Source of the DNA: Cellulomonas timonensis
GTDB taxonomy: Bacteria; Actinomycetota; Actinomycetes; Actinomycetales; Cellulomonadaceae
Direction: 5' to 3'
NCBI RefSeq assembly: GCF_900046455.1
Contig: NZ_FCOT01000011.1
Coordinates: 124,001-188,000, forward strand
DNA: 64,000 nt
The position numbers were made by a program, and so were the translations under genes. Shown here one piece after another: positions 8,519 to 17,444 of this stretch. A model generated the notes under the pieces. That model was not told where the DNA came from and searched no databases. It worked only from the letters and a program-made list of their open reading frames with translations. Numbering within the stretch: position 1 is the stretch's first letter; each line of letters begins with the position of its first letter.

Positions 8519-9274
8519 TCATGCGGAGAGGCCGCTGACGTGGTCGAGGAGCGCGATGAAGTCGTCGACGGCCCACGCGGCTCGGCCGACGAAGAGCCCG
8601 TCGACAGCGGGCACCTTCAAGGTCTGCGCGGCGTTGCCCAAGGTCACAGACCCGCCGTAGAGCAGCCCCTCGACGGCTGATCCGAACTCTGCGCGCAGGG
8701 CCGCGAAGACCTCGGCGATGTCCTCTGGCCTGGCGGACCGGCCGCCGGCCCCGATGGCCCACACCGGCTCATACGCGATGAGCACCTGGGACGGGTCCCC
8801 GACACCGGCGAGCGCGGCGCGGGCCTGGCGTCGGACATGTTCGACAGAACCGCCCGAGCGGAAGACCTGGTCGGACTCTCCAACGCACACCAACGGGCGC
8901 ACGCCGTGCCGCAGCGCCGCGCGCACCTTGAGGTTGACGGTGTGGTCCGTCTCGCCGAAGTGCTCACGCCGTTCCGAATGGCCGATCTCGACCAGTCGGG
9001 CCCCCGCGTCCGCGACCTGCGGGACAGAGAGCTCCCCGGTCCACGCCCCGGCGTCCTCCCAATGCGCGTTCTGGGCGCCGAGAAGCACCTGGCTCTGATG
9101 GCCGAGCGTGTCACGCACCGCCGCGAGCGCGGTGGCCGGAGGGATGATGAACGGCTGGGTCCCCGCCCACCGCGACGAGTCCACAGCCGCGAGCGCCCGC
9201 GCGTAGGCGACCGACTCGGCCAGGGTCTTCGTCATCTTCCAACTCGTGCCCACCCACGTGGCGCCCGCCGCCAC
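8519..9274 (-). CDS. triosephosphate-isomerase-like tetrulose-phosphate isomerase (LerI/EryH type)
   Basis: The 251-residue TIM-barrel protein of the triosephosphate isomerase family keeps the catalytic residues: Lys13 in GTSWKMTKT, His99 in VEIGHSERR and Glu169 in AYEPVWAIG. The variant GTSWKM opening and WAIGAGG phosphate loop differ from housekeeping TpiA. The gene sits last in an operon with an RpiB-type isomerase and a dihydroxyacetone-type kinase, the set known for L-erythrulose 1-phosphate isomerase (LerI/EryH). A catabolic tetrulose phosphate isomerase is therefore more likely than glycolytic TpiA. GTG 9274 is chosen because it begins directly after the rpiB stop (9276). Confidence 0.78.
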   Translation of the reverse strand: MAAGATWVGTSWKMTKTLAESVAYARALAAVDSSRWAGTQPFIIPPATALAAVRDTLGHQSQVLLGAQNAHWEDAGAWTGELSVPQVADAGARLVEIGHSERREHFGETDHTVNLKVRAALRHGVRPLVCVGESDQVFRSGGSVEHVRRQARAALAGVGDPSQVLIAYEPVWAIGAGGRSARPEDIAEVFAALRAEFGSAVEGLLYGGSVTLGNAAQTLKVPAVDGLFVGRAAWAVDDFIALLDHVSGLSA

Positions 9275-9275
9275 C

Positions 9276-9740
9276 TCAGCGCTTCCGATCGGCGTCGTAG
9301 GAGTCGATCGCCGCGACCTTGTCCGCGGACCGCGACGTGCTGTCGAAGACGTGCCCGAGCCACTCACCGGCGAGTTTGCGCGCCAGTTCGAGCCCGATCA
9401 CCCGCTGTCCGAAGGTGAGCACCTGCGCATTGTTGGACAGCACGGAACGCTCGACCGAGTAGGAGTCATGCGCGGTGACGGCGCGGATCCCGGCGACCTT
9501 GTTCGCGGCGATCGCCACGCCGAGCCCGGTCCCGCACACGAGCAGCGCGCGGTCAGCCTCGCCTGCCGCGACAACGCGGGCGGCTCGCACGGCGACGTGC
9601 GGGTAGTCGGTGTCGGCGTGGGCGTCCACCCCGACGTCGAGGACTTCAGTGACTCGCGGATCGGCCTCGAGGTCCTTCTTGAGGGCTTCCTTGTACTCGA
9701 ACCCCGCACTGTCCGAGCCGACGACGATGCGGAAGGTCAT
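9276..9740 (-). CDS. RpiB/LacAB-family sugar-phosphate isomerase (EryI/DerI type)
   Basis: The 154-residue protein of the RpiB/LacAB family has the catalytic cysteine in CGTGLG (Cys69), His91 in AHDSYSVER and the conserved [15 protein letters not shown] segment (102-116). Related enzymes interconvert ribose and ribulose 5-phosphates, or in the EryI/DerI branch D-erythrulose 4-phosphate and D-erythrose 4-phosphate. Its position between a dihydroxyacetone-type kinase and a TIM-type isomerase favours the tetrose role. The ATG at 9740 overlaps the kinase stop by ATGA, showing translational coupling. Confidence 0.82.
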   Translation of the reverse strand: MTFRIVVGSDSAGFEYKEALKKDLEADPRVTEVLDVGVDAHADTDYPHVAVRAARVVAAGEADRALLVCGTGLGVAIAANKVAGIRAVTAHDSYSVERSVLSNNAQVLTFGQRVIGLELARKLAGEWLGHVFDSTSRSADKVAAIDSYDADRKR

Positions 9741-11476
9741 GGCAGTTCTCCTGTGGGTGAGTCGATGGTGAGGGCCTCGCCGATGGCTGACATGAGCAGC
9801 GCGAAGGAGGTCGCGCCCGGATCGGGGTGGCCCAGGCTGCTTGTCCCGTGGGTGCGGGCACGGCCTCGGCGTGCGGCGAGATCCGCTGTGGCCTGCGCGG
9901 CCTGGGTGGCCGAGGAGGCGGCGGCGCACCACGCGTGCGGCAGGTGGACGCCGGCCCGATGCGCTGCCTCGAGGCCCTCCACGAAGGGGAGCAGGGCGTC
10001 GACCATGGTCTTGTCGCCCCGGACGGCGCCACCCAGGCGAGTGACTGCCTGCCCGCCGGCACGGGTCGCTGCGACGACCCGCGCGCTGCTCGCCGCCGCG
10101 CTGTCATCCAGGGCTCCCCCCACGGCGGTCAACGCCGCGCCCCAGAGGGCGCCGGAGGTCCCACCCGCGGCATCCGACCAACCCGCGCCGGCCTCGATCA
10201 GCACCGTGCGGGCCCCTGCGCCGGCCGCGTGGGCCCGTCGCGCCGCGCGCAGGCCGCCGTTGGCCCCGAGGACCATCCCTTGGCCGTGGTCGCCGTCCCC
10301 TGCGATGGAGTCCAGGGCGCCGAGCTGTTCCTCATGCGCCAGGGCGCACTGCGCCATGACCTCGAGGAGGCCGACGAGTCGACCTGCCCACTCGTGCGAC
10401 TCGCTCGTTCCCGGCACGGTCGCCGCGTCGGCAGCCTGCTCCACGAGCTCCCGCCGCCGCGGCTCCTGTGCGGCGACGCGACGGAGCGCCGGGGTGTCCG
10501 CCGGCGCGGTCCACCATCGCTCGAGCTCGTCGTCCAGGAACATGAGCGACAGGGACAGCCCTGCCATGTCGAGGCTGGTGACGTGCTCCCCCACCTCGGG
10601 CGCCACGACTGTCAGCCCAGCCTGTGCGAGCCGTTCGACGACTCGGCCGAAGACGACGAAGAGCTCTTCGTGCTTGGTGGCCCCCAGACCGTTGAGCAGC
10701 AACGCGACCCGCCCGTGATAGCCGCCCTCCGCCCGCGGCGGCTCCTCGGCGAGCACGGCGTCGACGAGGAGGTCCGCGGTCGCGTCCGCGGTGCCGAGCG
10801 GCACGTCGCGGATCCCGGGCTCGCCGTGGATGCCCAGCCCGAGGGCCGTGACGTCCGACGGCACGGTGAACAGGGGCGCCGTCGCGCCGGGCAAGGTGCA
10901 GCCCGAGAAGGCCGCCCCCATCGAACGGGTCCGCTCGTTCGCGCGTCGTGCAGCCTGCTCCACGGCATCGAGGTCGAGGCCGTCCGCCGCGGCAGCGCCC
11001 GCGACTTTGAAGACCAAGAGGTCGCCGGCGATCCCCCTGCGAAGCCCTGTCATGTCGGCGGGAGCCGACGCGACGTCGTCGGTGACGGGCAGGACGCGCA
11101 CATCGATCCCCTCGGCCCGCAGCCGTTCGGCGGCCTGCCCGAAGTGCAGCACGTCGCCCGCATAGTTACCGAACCCGAGCAGGACGCCACCGCCGTTATC
11201 CGCCGCGCGCACCACCGAGTAGACCTGCGAGGCGGACGGCGACGCAAAGACGTTGCCGCAGACGGCGCCGTGCGCCATGCCCTCTCCCACCCAGCCCGCG
11301 AAGGCTGGATAGTGCCCGGAGCCGCCACCCAGGACGATGGCGACCTGTCCCTGGTCTCCGGCGCTCGCCCGGACGACCCCGCCCGGCGTGGCCATGACCC
11401 TGTCGGCGTGTGCCGCGACGAAGCCGTGCAACGCGTCCGCCGCGAACCGCCGTGGATCGTTGACCAGCCGCGTCAT
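9737..11476 (-). CDS. dihydroxyacetone-kinase-family protein (DhaK-DhaL fusion; candidate erythrulose kinase)
   Basis: The 579-residue ATP-type kinase fuses a DAK1 domain (about 1-330) to a DAK2 domain (about 360-570). DAK1 has GGGSGHYPA (50-58) and GIHGEPG with His217, the residue that covalently holds the ketose. DAK2 has the Mg-ATP motif AGDGDHG at 392-398. The family phosphorylates dihydroxyacetone or, in LerK/DerK members, L- or D-erythrulose. With the two isomerases downstream this would feed erythrose 4-phosphate into the pentose phosphate pathway. ATG 11476 directly follows the upstream stop at 11478. Dihydroxyacetone remains an alternative substrate. Confidence 0.85.
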   Translation of the reverse strand: MTRLVNDPRRFAADALHGFVAAHADRVMATPGGVVRASAGDQGQVAIVLGGGSGHYPAFAGWVGEGMAHGAVCGNVFASPSASQVYSVVRAADNGGGVLLGFGNYAGDVLHFGQAAERLRAEGIDVRVLPVTDDVASAPADMTGLRRGIAGDLLVFKVAGAAAADGLDLDAVEQAARRANERTRSMGAAFSGCTLPGATAPLFTVPSDVTALGLGIHGEPGIRDVPLGTADATADLLVDAVLAEEPPRAEGGYHGRVALLLNGLGATKHEELFVVFGRVVERLAQAGLTVVAPEVGEHVTSLDMAGLSLSLMFLDDELERWWTAPADTPALRRVAAQEPRRRELVEQAADAATVPGTSESHEWAGRLVGLLEVMAQCALAHEEQLGALDSIAGDGDHGQGMVLGANGGLRAARRAHAAGAGARTVLIEAGAGWSDAAGGTSGALWGAALTAVGGALDDSAAASSARVVAATRAGGQAVTRLGGAVRGDKTMVDALLPFVEGLEAAHRAGVHLPHAWCAAASSATQAAQATADLAARRGRARTHGTSSLGHPDPGATSFALLMSAIGEALTIDSPTGELP

Positions 11477-11477
11477 C

Positions 11478-12446
11478 TCAACGCTCCAGCTTGGCCCGCA
11501 GGATGCGGCGCAGGTACTCACGGTTGGTGGCAGCCACGCTCAGGCCATCGCCCCCGTAGTGCTCGACGCACAACGGGCCGCGGAAGCCCGCGTCGAGCGC
11601 CATCGCGATGGCCGTGCGGTAGTCGATGAACCCCTGCTCGAGCGGGGCGGGGGCGGAGAAGTACGCGCCGGTGGCCGGATCGTGGTCGCGCAGGTAGTTC
11701 TTCACCTGCCAGTAGTTGGTGTGCGGCAGCACCCGCTCGAGCATCGTGCGCCAGTCCTCCACAGGACGGTGCAGGCGGACGATGTTCGCGATGTCGGGGC
11801 ACAGGCCCACGTTCGCCAGACCGATCTCGCGGACAAGGTCGACGGCGCCCTGGGAAGTCCCCAGATAGGTGCCCTCGTACATCTCGAGCGACACCTCGAC
11901 GCCGGCCTGTGCGGCGTGCTCGCCGATCCGCGCGAACCGTTCGACCGCCAGGTCGCGCACGGCGGGGTCGTCGGGGTCCTCGGCGCCGGGCACGAGCCAG
12001 AACCAGTGGGCGTCCTTCTGCGCGGGGGTCAAGGGCTGATGCAGGCCCAGGCACAGGGTGCCGACTCCCAGCTCCGCCGCCGCGTCCACCGTGCGCAGGG
12101 CGTACTCGACGTTGCGTGCCGCGACCTCGGGATCGGGGTCGATGACGCTTTGCCGTGTCACCGAGATCGCACTGAACGCCAGGCCCTGGTCCGCTGCCAC
12201 AGCGGTGAGGTCGCGCAGCCCCGCGGGAGGCAGGTCGCCCGGACGCACCCATGAGTCGGTCAGGTCGACATGCTCGAAGCCGGCCAGGGCCACCTCGCGC
12301 AGTGCGGGACGCCATGCCGATGGCCCGGCGTCGGTGACGCGGGACCCGTCGGGCATCACGCCCGGGAACTGCAGCATGGCGGCTCCCACCGGCCAACTCA
12401 TCGCGTCGTAGGGCGGGGTCTGGGCAGACTCAGGTTGGGACGTCAT
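11478..12446 (-). CDS. xylose-isomerase-like TIM-barrel sugar (phosphate) isomerase/epimerase
   Basis: The 322-residue protein of the sugar phosphate isomerase/epimerase superfamily has the usual metal-ligand positions: Glu in VSLEMYEG, Asp in GLCPDIANI, and a C-terminal Glu in CVEHYGGDG. Homologues include hydroxypyruvate isomerase, tagatose 3-epimerase and keto-sugar epimerases, and Brucella erythritol catabolism also uses an epimerase-type step on a tetrulose phosphate. The exact substrate cannot be read. The gene is placed between a dehydrogenase and a kinase in the same operon, so it probably prepares the ketose for phosphorylation. It starts at ATG 12446. Confidence 0.8.
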   Translation of the reverse strand: MTSQPESAQTPPYDAMSWPVGAAMLQFPGVMPDGSRVTDAGPSAWRPALREVALAGFEHVDLTDSWVRPGDLPPAGLRDLTAVAADQGLAFSAISVTRQSVIDPDPEVAARNVEYALRTVDAAAELGVGTLCLGLHQPLTPAQKDAHWFWLVPGAEDPDDPAVRDLAVERFARIGEHAAQAGVEVSLEMYEGTYLGTSQGAVDLVREIGLANVGLCPDIANIVRLHRPVEDWRTMLERVLPHTNYWQVKNYLRDHDPATGAYFSAPAPLEQGFIDYRTAIAMALDAGFRGPLCVEHYGGDGLSVAATNREYLRRILRAKLER

Positions 12447-12477
12447 CGTGCTCTCCTGGGGTGGGTTTCTGGGTCGG

Positions 12478-13440
12478 TCAGGCGACTGGGGAGGGGCCAA
12501 GGTCGTGCAGCAGCGCAGCCATGCGCGCGTAGGCCTCGCTGCGATACGCGACGAGGGCCTCGACCTCCTCGGGCGTGTAGTCACGGGTCAGGCCAGCGCC
12601 GTTCTTGGTCCCGTGCCGACCGGCGTCGACGGTCGTCCGCAAGAGCCCCGGGATCGCCATGCGGGGGCCGAAGGCCTCCTCGAACGTCGCGAAGCCGTTC
12701 GCGTAGACGTCCAGGCCCGCCATGTCGGCGATCGCGAAGGGCCCGAAGAACGGCAGCCGGAAGCCGAAGGTGGACCGGACGATCGTGTCGACGTCCCCCG
12801 GCGTTGCGACGCCCTCCTCGACGATCGACATCGCTTCCTTGAGGAGCACGTACTGGAGCCTGTTGAGGACGAACCCGGGGACGTCCGCCACCTGGGCGCT
12901 CTGCCGTCCCGCTCGCGTGAGCATGTCCTTGACCAGCGGGATGACCGCCGGGTCGGTGTCGGCGCCCGCGACGATCTCGATGCCCGGGATGAATGGCGCG
13001 GGGTTGCTCCAGTGCACCGTGAGGAAGCGCTCCGGACGGCTCACCGCCACGGCCATCACGCTCACCGGGATGGTCGAGGTGTTGCTGCCGATGATCGCGT
13101 CGGGCCGGGCGGCGGCAGCGATCCTGGCCAACACCTCGTGCTTGACGGTCGGCACCTCGCTCACGGCCTCTTCGATGAAGTCCACTCCGGCGACGGCGTC
13201 CTCGATGGAGTCGGCGGCGCGGAGGTTGCGCCGCACCTCGGCCGCGCTCCCAGGGGCGAACAGCCCTTGGGCCTCGAACTGCTCCGCCTCGCCCAGGATC
13301 CTGTCCAAGTGCGTGCGAGCAACCTCCGCCGACACGTCAGCGATCGTCACCTCGAACCCGCTCTGGGCCAGGGAATGGGCGATGCCGCCGCCCATGTACC
13401 CCGCGCCGACCACCGCAACCGTGCGAATCTGCTCGATCAT
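12478..13440 (-). CDS. 3-hydroxyacyl-CoA-dehydrogenase-like NAD-dependent dehydrogenase
   Basis: The 320-residue protein has an N-terminal Rossmann fold with VVGAGYMGGGIA (10-21), IIGSNTSTIP (117-125) with the catalytic serine, HWSNPAPFIPG with His143, and a C-terminal helical domain. This architecture is shared by 3-hydroxybutyryl-CoA dehydrogenase and by L-gulonate 3-dehydrogenase-type enzymes that oxidise sugar acids. Inside a sugar-uptake operon, with no acyl-CoA genes nearby, oxidation of a polyol or aldonate hydroxyl is the better guess. ATG 13440 follows AAGGAGCTGG. Confidence 0.8.
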   Translation of the reverse strand: MIEQIRTVAVVGAGYMGGGIAHSLAQSGFEVTIADVSAEVARTHLDRILGEAEQFEAQGLFAPGSAAEVRRNLRAADSIEDAVAGVDFIEEAVSEVPTVKHEVLARIAAAARPDAIIGSNTSTIPVSVMAVAVSRPERFLTVHWSNPAPFIPGIEIVAGADTDPAVIPLVKDMLTRAGRQSAQVADVPGFVLNRLQYVLLKEAMSIVEEGVATPGDVDTIVRSTFGFRLPFFGPFAIADMAGLDVYANGFATFEEAFGPRMAIPGLLRTTVDAGRHGTKNGAGLTRDYTPEEVEALVAYRSEAYARMAALLHDLGPSPVA

Positions 13441-13559
13441 GATCTGTTGCCAGCTCCTTGTGCTGTGGGACTTCGGATCAGCGCCCGCTCAGGGCGTGAC
13501 GGGATGGCCCGACGGCGTGGATCGCCTTCGGTTCAGGGGGTGAGTGCGAGCCCGCCGTG

Positions 13560-15506
13560 TCAGTGAGAGAGGACGTCGACGCGAGGCGTCCACACGCGCA
13601 TCGTGGACTTGCCGCGGTTGGCCCACCGGAAGTACGGCACGAGGGTCAGGTCCGTCGCCGTCGAGGAGGCCGGCGGCGCCTGCTCCCCATACGGCCACGT
13701 CGCGGCCGAGACGGCATGGGCGACGCCCTTGACCGTCACCGGCGTCACGCCGTCGATTCCCACGGACGCGGTGCTGTCCACCGGCGCGTGCGCGACGTCG
13801 ATGGCGACGAGGTCCAGGTCCAGGCCCGGCTGGTCGACCGACTCGATCGCGTACACCAGCGGCCCCCGCTCCACGGCCACGCAGCCACGCACGTGGTCGA
13901 TGCGGGGGTCGGGGTGCACGAACCGCGGGCTGACGTCGAGCTCGAGGCGCACCTCGTCGCCCACCGCCCACGCGCGGCTGATCGTGACCTCGCCGTGTGG
14001 GACGGCGCGCGCCTCGCCATCGACGATCAGCGTCGAGGCGCGGGACCATGCCGGCACCCGCAGGCTGAGGTCCCACTCGCCGCCGTCCGTCTCGTCGACG
14101 CAGACGGTGATCGCCCCGTCATGGGGGTAGGAGGTCGTGACGGACAGTCGCACCCGGCGGCCTGCGCCGAACGTCGTCTCGAGGGAGCCCTCGGCGTACT
14201 GGTGCAGGTGGACCCCCGTGGCGTCGACGGAGGCCACGTACGCGCTCAGGCTGGACATCAGGCGGGCGATGTTCGTGGGGCAGCAGGACGTCGTGAACCA
14301 GGGGGCCCGGGTGCCGTCGGTGCGCCGCAGGCTCGGGACACCCGGCTCGGGGTCGATGCCCGGCGCACGGCGCTGCAGCGCGTTGACGTAGAAGAAGCTG
14401 CGACCGTCGACCGACGGCGACGACACCACGGAGTTGTAGAGCGTCCGCTCAATCACGTCGGCGTACCGAGCGTCGCCGGTAGCTAGCAGCAAGCGCCACG
14501 CGACGTGCACCGAGGCGACCGAGGCGCACGTCTCGGCGTACGCGCGCTCGCTCGGCAGCTCGAAGTCGTCGCCGTAGGTCTCGCCGTGATGGTTCGATCC
14601 CATGGCGCCGGTCAGGTAGGTGCGACGCTCCAGGGTGCGGTCGTACTGGGCCCTCACCGCCGTGAACAGCTCGTCGTCGCCCGTCTCGACGGCCACGTCG
14701 AGCGCGCCGGCCGCGAGGTAGAGGGCGCGCACGGAGTGGCCCACGAGCACCTCGGCTGTGCGGACTGGCTCATTGTCCTGGTAGTAGTCGCGCCCCTTGT
14801 ACATCGTGTCGGCGAGGATCTGATGGCCGCGCCGCTCGACGAACAACGCCGCCTGGTCGAGGTAGCGGCGCTCCCCCGTGGCCCGGTACAGCTCGACGAG
14901 CGCCGTCTCGATCTCCGGGTGCCCGCAGAGGCTCTCGTGCCGGCCCGGCCCGAACTGGTCGCAGATGTGGTCGGCCAATCGGCGGGCCACGTCGACCAGC
15001 ACCTCGGGGCCGTCGGTCCGCATCACCGCGACAGCCGCCTGCAGCAGGTGGCCCGCGCAGTAGAGCTCATGGCCCCACTCCATGTCGGAGTACCTCTCGG
15101 GCCCTCCGTCGTAGCCGTAGAACGTGTTGAGGTAGCCGTCCTCGGCCTGGACGCGGGCCAGCAGGTCGGCGTGCTCCGCCAGCCGGGCGACGAGATCGGG
15201 GGCGGCCTCGCGGGCGTTCTCCCAGGCCATCGCCTCCATCGTCTTGTAGAGCTCGGAGTCGGTGAAGAGCCGGCCCACGCGCTCCGTCGCGAGTGTGCCG
15301 CGCTCGGCCGCGCGGAAGTTCCCCACCCAGCCGACCCGCTCCAGCGACTCGTCGCAGTGCGGGATGATTGCGTCCCGGTTGAGCCGCTGGAAGTCGGCCC
15401 AGAACCCGGAGGTGATCCTGTAGTCGGTCAACGAGATCGGCGCCTGGGCGCCATGCCCGGGCGAGCTGGGCCGGGGCGCCACGGGGGCGACGTGCTGCGT
15501 GGTCAT
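13560..15506 (-). CDS. GH127 family glycoside hydrolase (beta-L-arabinofuranosidase type)
   Basis: The 648-residue protein of the DUF1680/GH127 family shows the cysteine-zinc catalytic centre. A candidate acid/base Glu309 lies in HHGET, Glu325 and Cys327 in AETCAS, and Cys408-Cys409 in TTSCCPTN. The spacing agrees with the Bifidobacterium enzyme HypBA1. An (alpha/alpha)6 barrel is followed by C-terminal beta-sandwich domains. No signal peptide is present, so it works on an imported oligosaccharide or glycoside in the cytoplasm. Substrates in the family include beta-L-arabinofuranosides and, in some members, rarer branched sugars. It starts at ATG 15506, 26 nt after the permease gene. Confidence 0.9.
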   Translation of the reverse strand: MTTQHVAPVAPRPSSPGHGAQAPISLTDYRITSGFWADFQRLNRDAIIPHCDESLERVGWVGNFRAAERGTLATERVGRLFTDSELYKTMEAMAWENAREAAPDLVARLAEHADLLARVQAEDGYLNTFYGYDGGPERYSDMEWGHELYCAGHLLQAAVAVMRTDGPEVLVDVARRLADHICDQFGPGRHESLCGHPEIETALVELYRATGERRYLDQAALFVERRGHQILADTMYKGRDYYQDNEPVRTAEVLVGHSVRALYLAAGALDVAVETGDDELFTAVRAQYDRTLERRTYLTGAMGSNHHGETYGDDFELPSERAYAETCASVASVHVAWRLLLATGDARYADVIERTLYNSVVSSPSVDGRSFFYVNALQRRAPGIDPEPGVPSLRRTDGTRAPWFTTSCCPTNIARLMSSLSAYVASVDATGVHLHQYAEGSLETTFGAGRRVRLSVTTSYPHDGAITVCVDETDGGEWDLSLRVPAWSRASTLIVDGEARAVPHGEVTISRAWAVGDEVRLELDVSPRFVHPDPRIDHVRGCVAVERGPLVYAIESVDQPGLDLDLVAIDVAHAPVDSTASVGIDGVTPVTVKGVAHAVSAATWPYGEQAPPASSTATDLTLVPYFRWANRGKSTMRVWTPRVDVLSH

Positions 15507-15532
15507 CGGGGAACTCCTTCGTTCGAGGCGGG

Positions 15533-16378
15533 TCAGCCGCGGACCGCGCCGGCCGTGAAGCCACGCACGTAGTGCCGCTGGAGCAGGGTGAACATGAGCA
15601 GGCAGGGGATCGCCGCGACGACGATGCCGGCCTGCAGCGCGCCGAGGTCGACGGTTCCCATCTCCCCGCTGCGCAGGCTGACCAGGGCGATCGGCAACGT
15701 GAAGTTGCGGCCCTCGGTCAGGAAGATCAGTGGGGTGAGGAACTCGTTCCATGAGGCGAGGAAGGCGAACATCCCCACCGTGACCATCGCCGGGGTGACA
15801 GCGGGCAGGAGCACCCGCCGCAGGGCGCCCAGGTTGCCGCAGCCGTCGAGCAGCGCGGCCTCCTCCAACTCCTTGGGGAGGGCCTCGAACGCGTTGCGCA
15901 TCATGAACAGGCCGAACGGGAGCTGGAACATCACCAGCACCAGCGCGACGCTGACGAGCGAGTTCTGCAGGCCGACCCAGTTGAGCATCGTGTACAGCGG
16001 AACCAGGATCGTCGGGTGCGGCACCATGAGGATGGCCAGCGCCCCGATGAACAGCAGGTTCTTGCCCGGGAACTGGAACCTGGCCAGCGCGTAGCCGCCG
16101 AGGACTGTGACGAGCAGCGTGCCGATCACCGTCAGCACGGTGACGACCGAGGTGTTCCAGGTGTACCGGCCCAGGCCCGCGCCGTACTCGGCCAGGCGGA
16201 TGTAGTTGTCCGGGCCGAACCCGCCCTTCCCGCCTGTGGCCCGGGGGCCGTGCACCGACGAGTAGAACGACCAGACCAGGGGGCTGAGGAAGAGCACCGC
16301 GAGCACCACGTTGGTGCTGTAGAAGCTCACCCCCCGCAGCCTCTTCACCAGGTTGCCTGTCATGCCCGGGGCCCTCAC
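15533..16378 (-). CDS. carbohydrate ABC transporter permease (MalG/CUT1 type)
   Basis: The 281-residue inner-membrane permease of the CUT1 sugar ABC family has about six transmembrane helices and the EAA loop LPKELEEAALLDGCGNLGAL, which docks the ATPase. The GTG at 16378 overlaps the preceding permease stop (GTGA), typical of paired permeases; an internal ATG at 16363 is possible. Together with the next permease and the lipoprotein at 17445-18731 it forms the importer of operon A. No ATPase gene is nearby. Confidence 0.92.
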   Translation of the reverse strand: MRAPGMTGNLVKRLRGVSFYSTNVVLAVLFLSPLVWSFYSSVHGPRATGGKGGFGPDNYIRLAEYGAGLGRYTWNTSVVTVLTVIGTLLVTVLGGYALARFQFPGKNLLFIGALAILMVPHPTILVPLYTMLNWVGLQNSLVSVALVLVMFQLPFGLFMMRNAFEALPKELEEAALLDGCGNLGALRRVLLPAVTPAMVTVGMFAFLASWNEFLTPLIFLTEGRNFTLPIALVSLRSGEMGTVDLGALQAGIVVAAIPCLLMFTLLQRHYVRGFTAGAVRG

Positions 16379-17301
16379 TTCTTGTCCTTGTCACGGAAGG
16401 CGTACATCTGCCCGAGGTTGATCGCGACGAGGGCCACGAGGATGACCATCGCGATGGCGGCCGCGCTCCCCAGGTCGAACAGGGTGAAGGCCTCGCGGAA
16501 CATCGCGATCACCATCGTCACGGTGCTGTTGCTGGGGCCGCCCGCGGTGAGCACGTAGAACGGCTCGAAGGCCAGCAGGGACCCTGTGACGCTCAGGACG
16601 AGCACCAGCAGGATCGTCGGCTTGAGCAGCGGCAGGGTGATCAGCCGCAGGGTCTGCCACCAGCTCGCGCCGTCCATCCGGGAGGCCTCGTACACCTCGA
16701 CGGGAATGGCTTGCAGGCCGGTGAGCAGGACGATCATGTAGAAGCCCGCGAACCGCCACGTCACCATGAGCACGGTGGAGGCGAAGGCCGCATTCGGCGT
16801 GCCGAGGAAGTCAGCGTCACCGCTGATGAGGCCCAGCGCGCGCAGCACGTCGTCGAGCGGGCCGTAGTCGTTGTTGTACATCGCGTAGAAGAGCAGCGCG
16901 GAGGACGCAACGCCCACGGCGGCGGGCAGCAGGAAGGCCGTGCGGAACAGCCCGACGCCGGGTCGGGTGCTCTGCACGAGCAGCGCCAACCCGAGCGCCA
17001 CCGCCAAGAAGATCACCGTGACCACGGCGGTGTACTTGAGCGTGAAGAGCACGGAGTCCATGAACAGCTTGTTGTTGCTGATCGCCACGTAGTTGTCGGG
17101 GGCGTTGAAGCTCGGGTCGCCGATCAGCGGCCAGTCGTTCAGCGACATCCAGGCGGCCAGGACGAGCGGCACGATGAACAGGACCACGACGAACAAGATC
17201 GCGGGCAGCGAGAACAGAAGCCCTGATGTCGCCTCGGTCCTCGCCCGTCTACGCGCGCCGTCCGATCGCCTTGATCGTGGGGCCGACGTGATGGTCGACA
17301 T
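16375..17301 (-). CDS. carbohydrate ABC transporter permease (MalF/CUT1 type)
   Basis: The 308-residue membrane protein has six predicted helices, a basic N-terminus and the EAA-type loop IPVEVYEASRMDGASWWQTL. It is the MalF-like partner of the downstream permease. The ATG at 17301 is preceded by GAGGAGAAC. A very stable hairpin separates it from the binding-protein gene, which probably lowers permease expression relative to the binding protein. Confidence 0.92.
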   Translation of the reverse strand: MSTITSAPRSRRSDGARRRARTEATSGLLFSLPAILFVVVLFIVPLVLAAWMSLNDWPLIGDPSFNAPDNYVAISNNKLFMDSVLFTLKYTAVVTVIFLAVALGLALLVQSTRPGVGLFRTAFLLPAAVGVASSALLFYAMYNNDYGPLDDVLRALGLISGDADFLGTPNAAFASTVLMVTWRFAGFYMIVLLTGLQAIPVEVYEASRMDGASWWQTLRLITLPLLKPTILLVLVLSVTGSLLAFEPFYVLTAGGPSNSTVTMVIAMFREAFTLFDLGSAAAIAMVILVALVAINLGQMYAFRDKDKK

Positions 17302-17378
17302 GGTCCGTTCTCCTCGCGGTGAGGTGGGCCCGGGTTGCCCGGGCGGGGCGTTGGCTGGGCGCGCGGGGCGCCCCGTGG

Positions 17379-17412
17379 GGTCCCGCCCGTCCGGGTGCGG
17401 ACGGGCGGGACC
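17379..17412 (-). terminator. strong intra-operon hairpin after the binding-protein gene
   Basis: A perfect 15-bp stem (17379-17393 with 17398-17412) closes a GGTG or CACC tetraloop, 33 nt past the stop of the binding-protein gene and before the first permease. There is no T-tract, so full termination is unlikely. Such hairpins between malE-like and malF-like genes usually protect the upstream mRNA or attenuate, giving more binding protein than permease. Confidence 0.7.
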
Positions 17413-17444
17413 GTCGGACGGCGCGGAGCCGCCCTCCTGGTGGG

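Noticed and set aside
8519-9274. Housekeeping tpiA
   Set aside because: The variant motifs and the kinase/RpiB operon context favour a catabolic tetrulose phosphate isomerase. Glycolytic tpiA normally lies with gap-pgk in actinobacteria.
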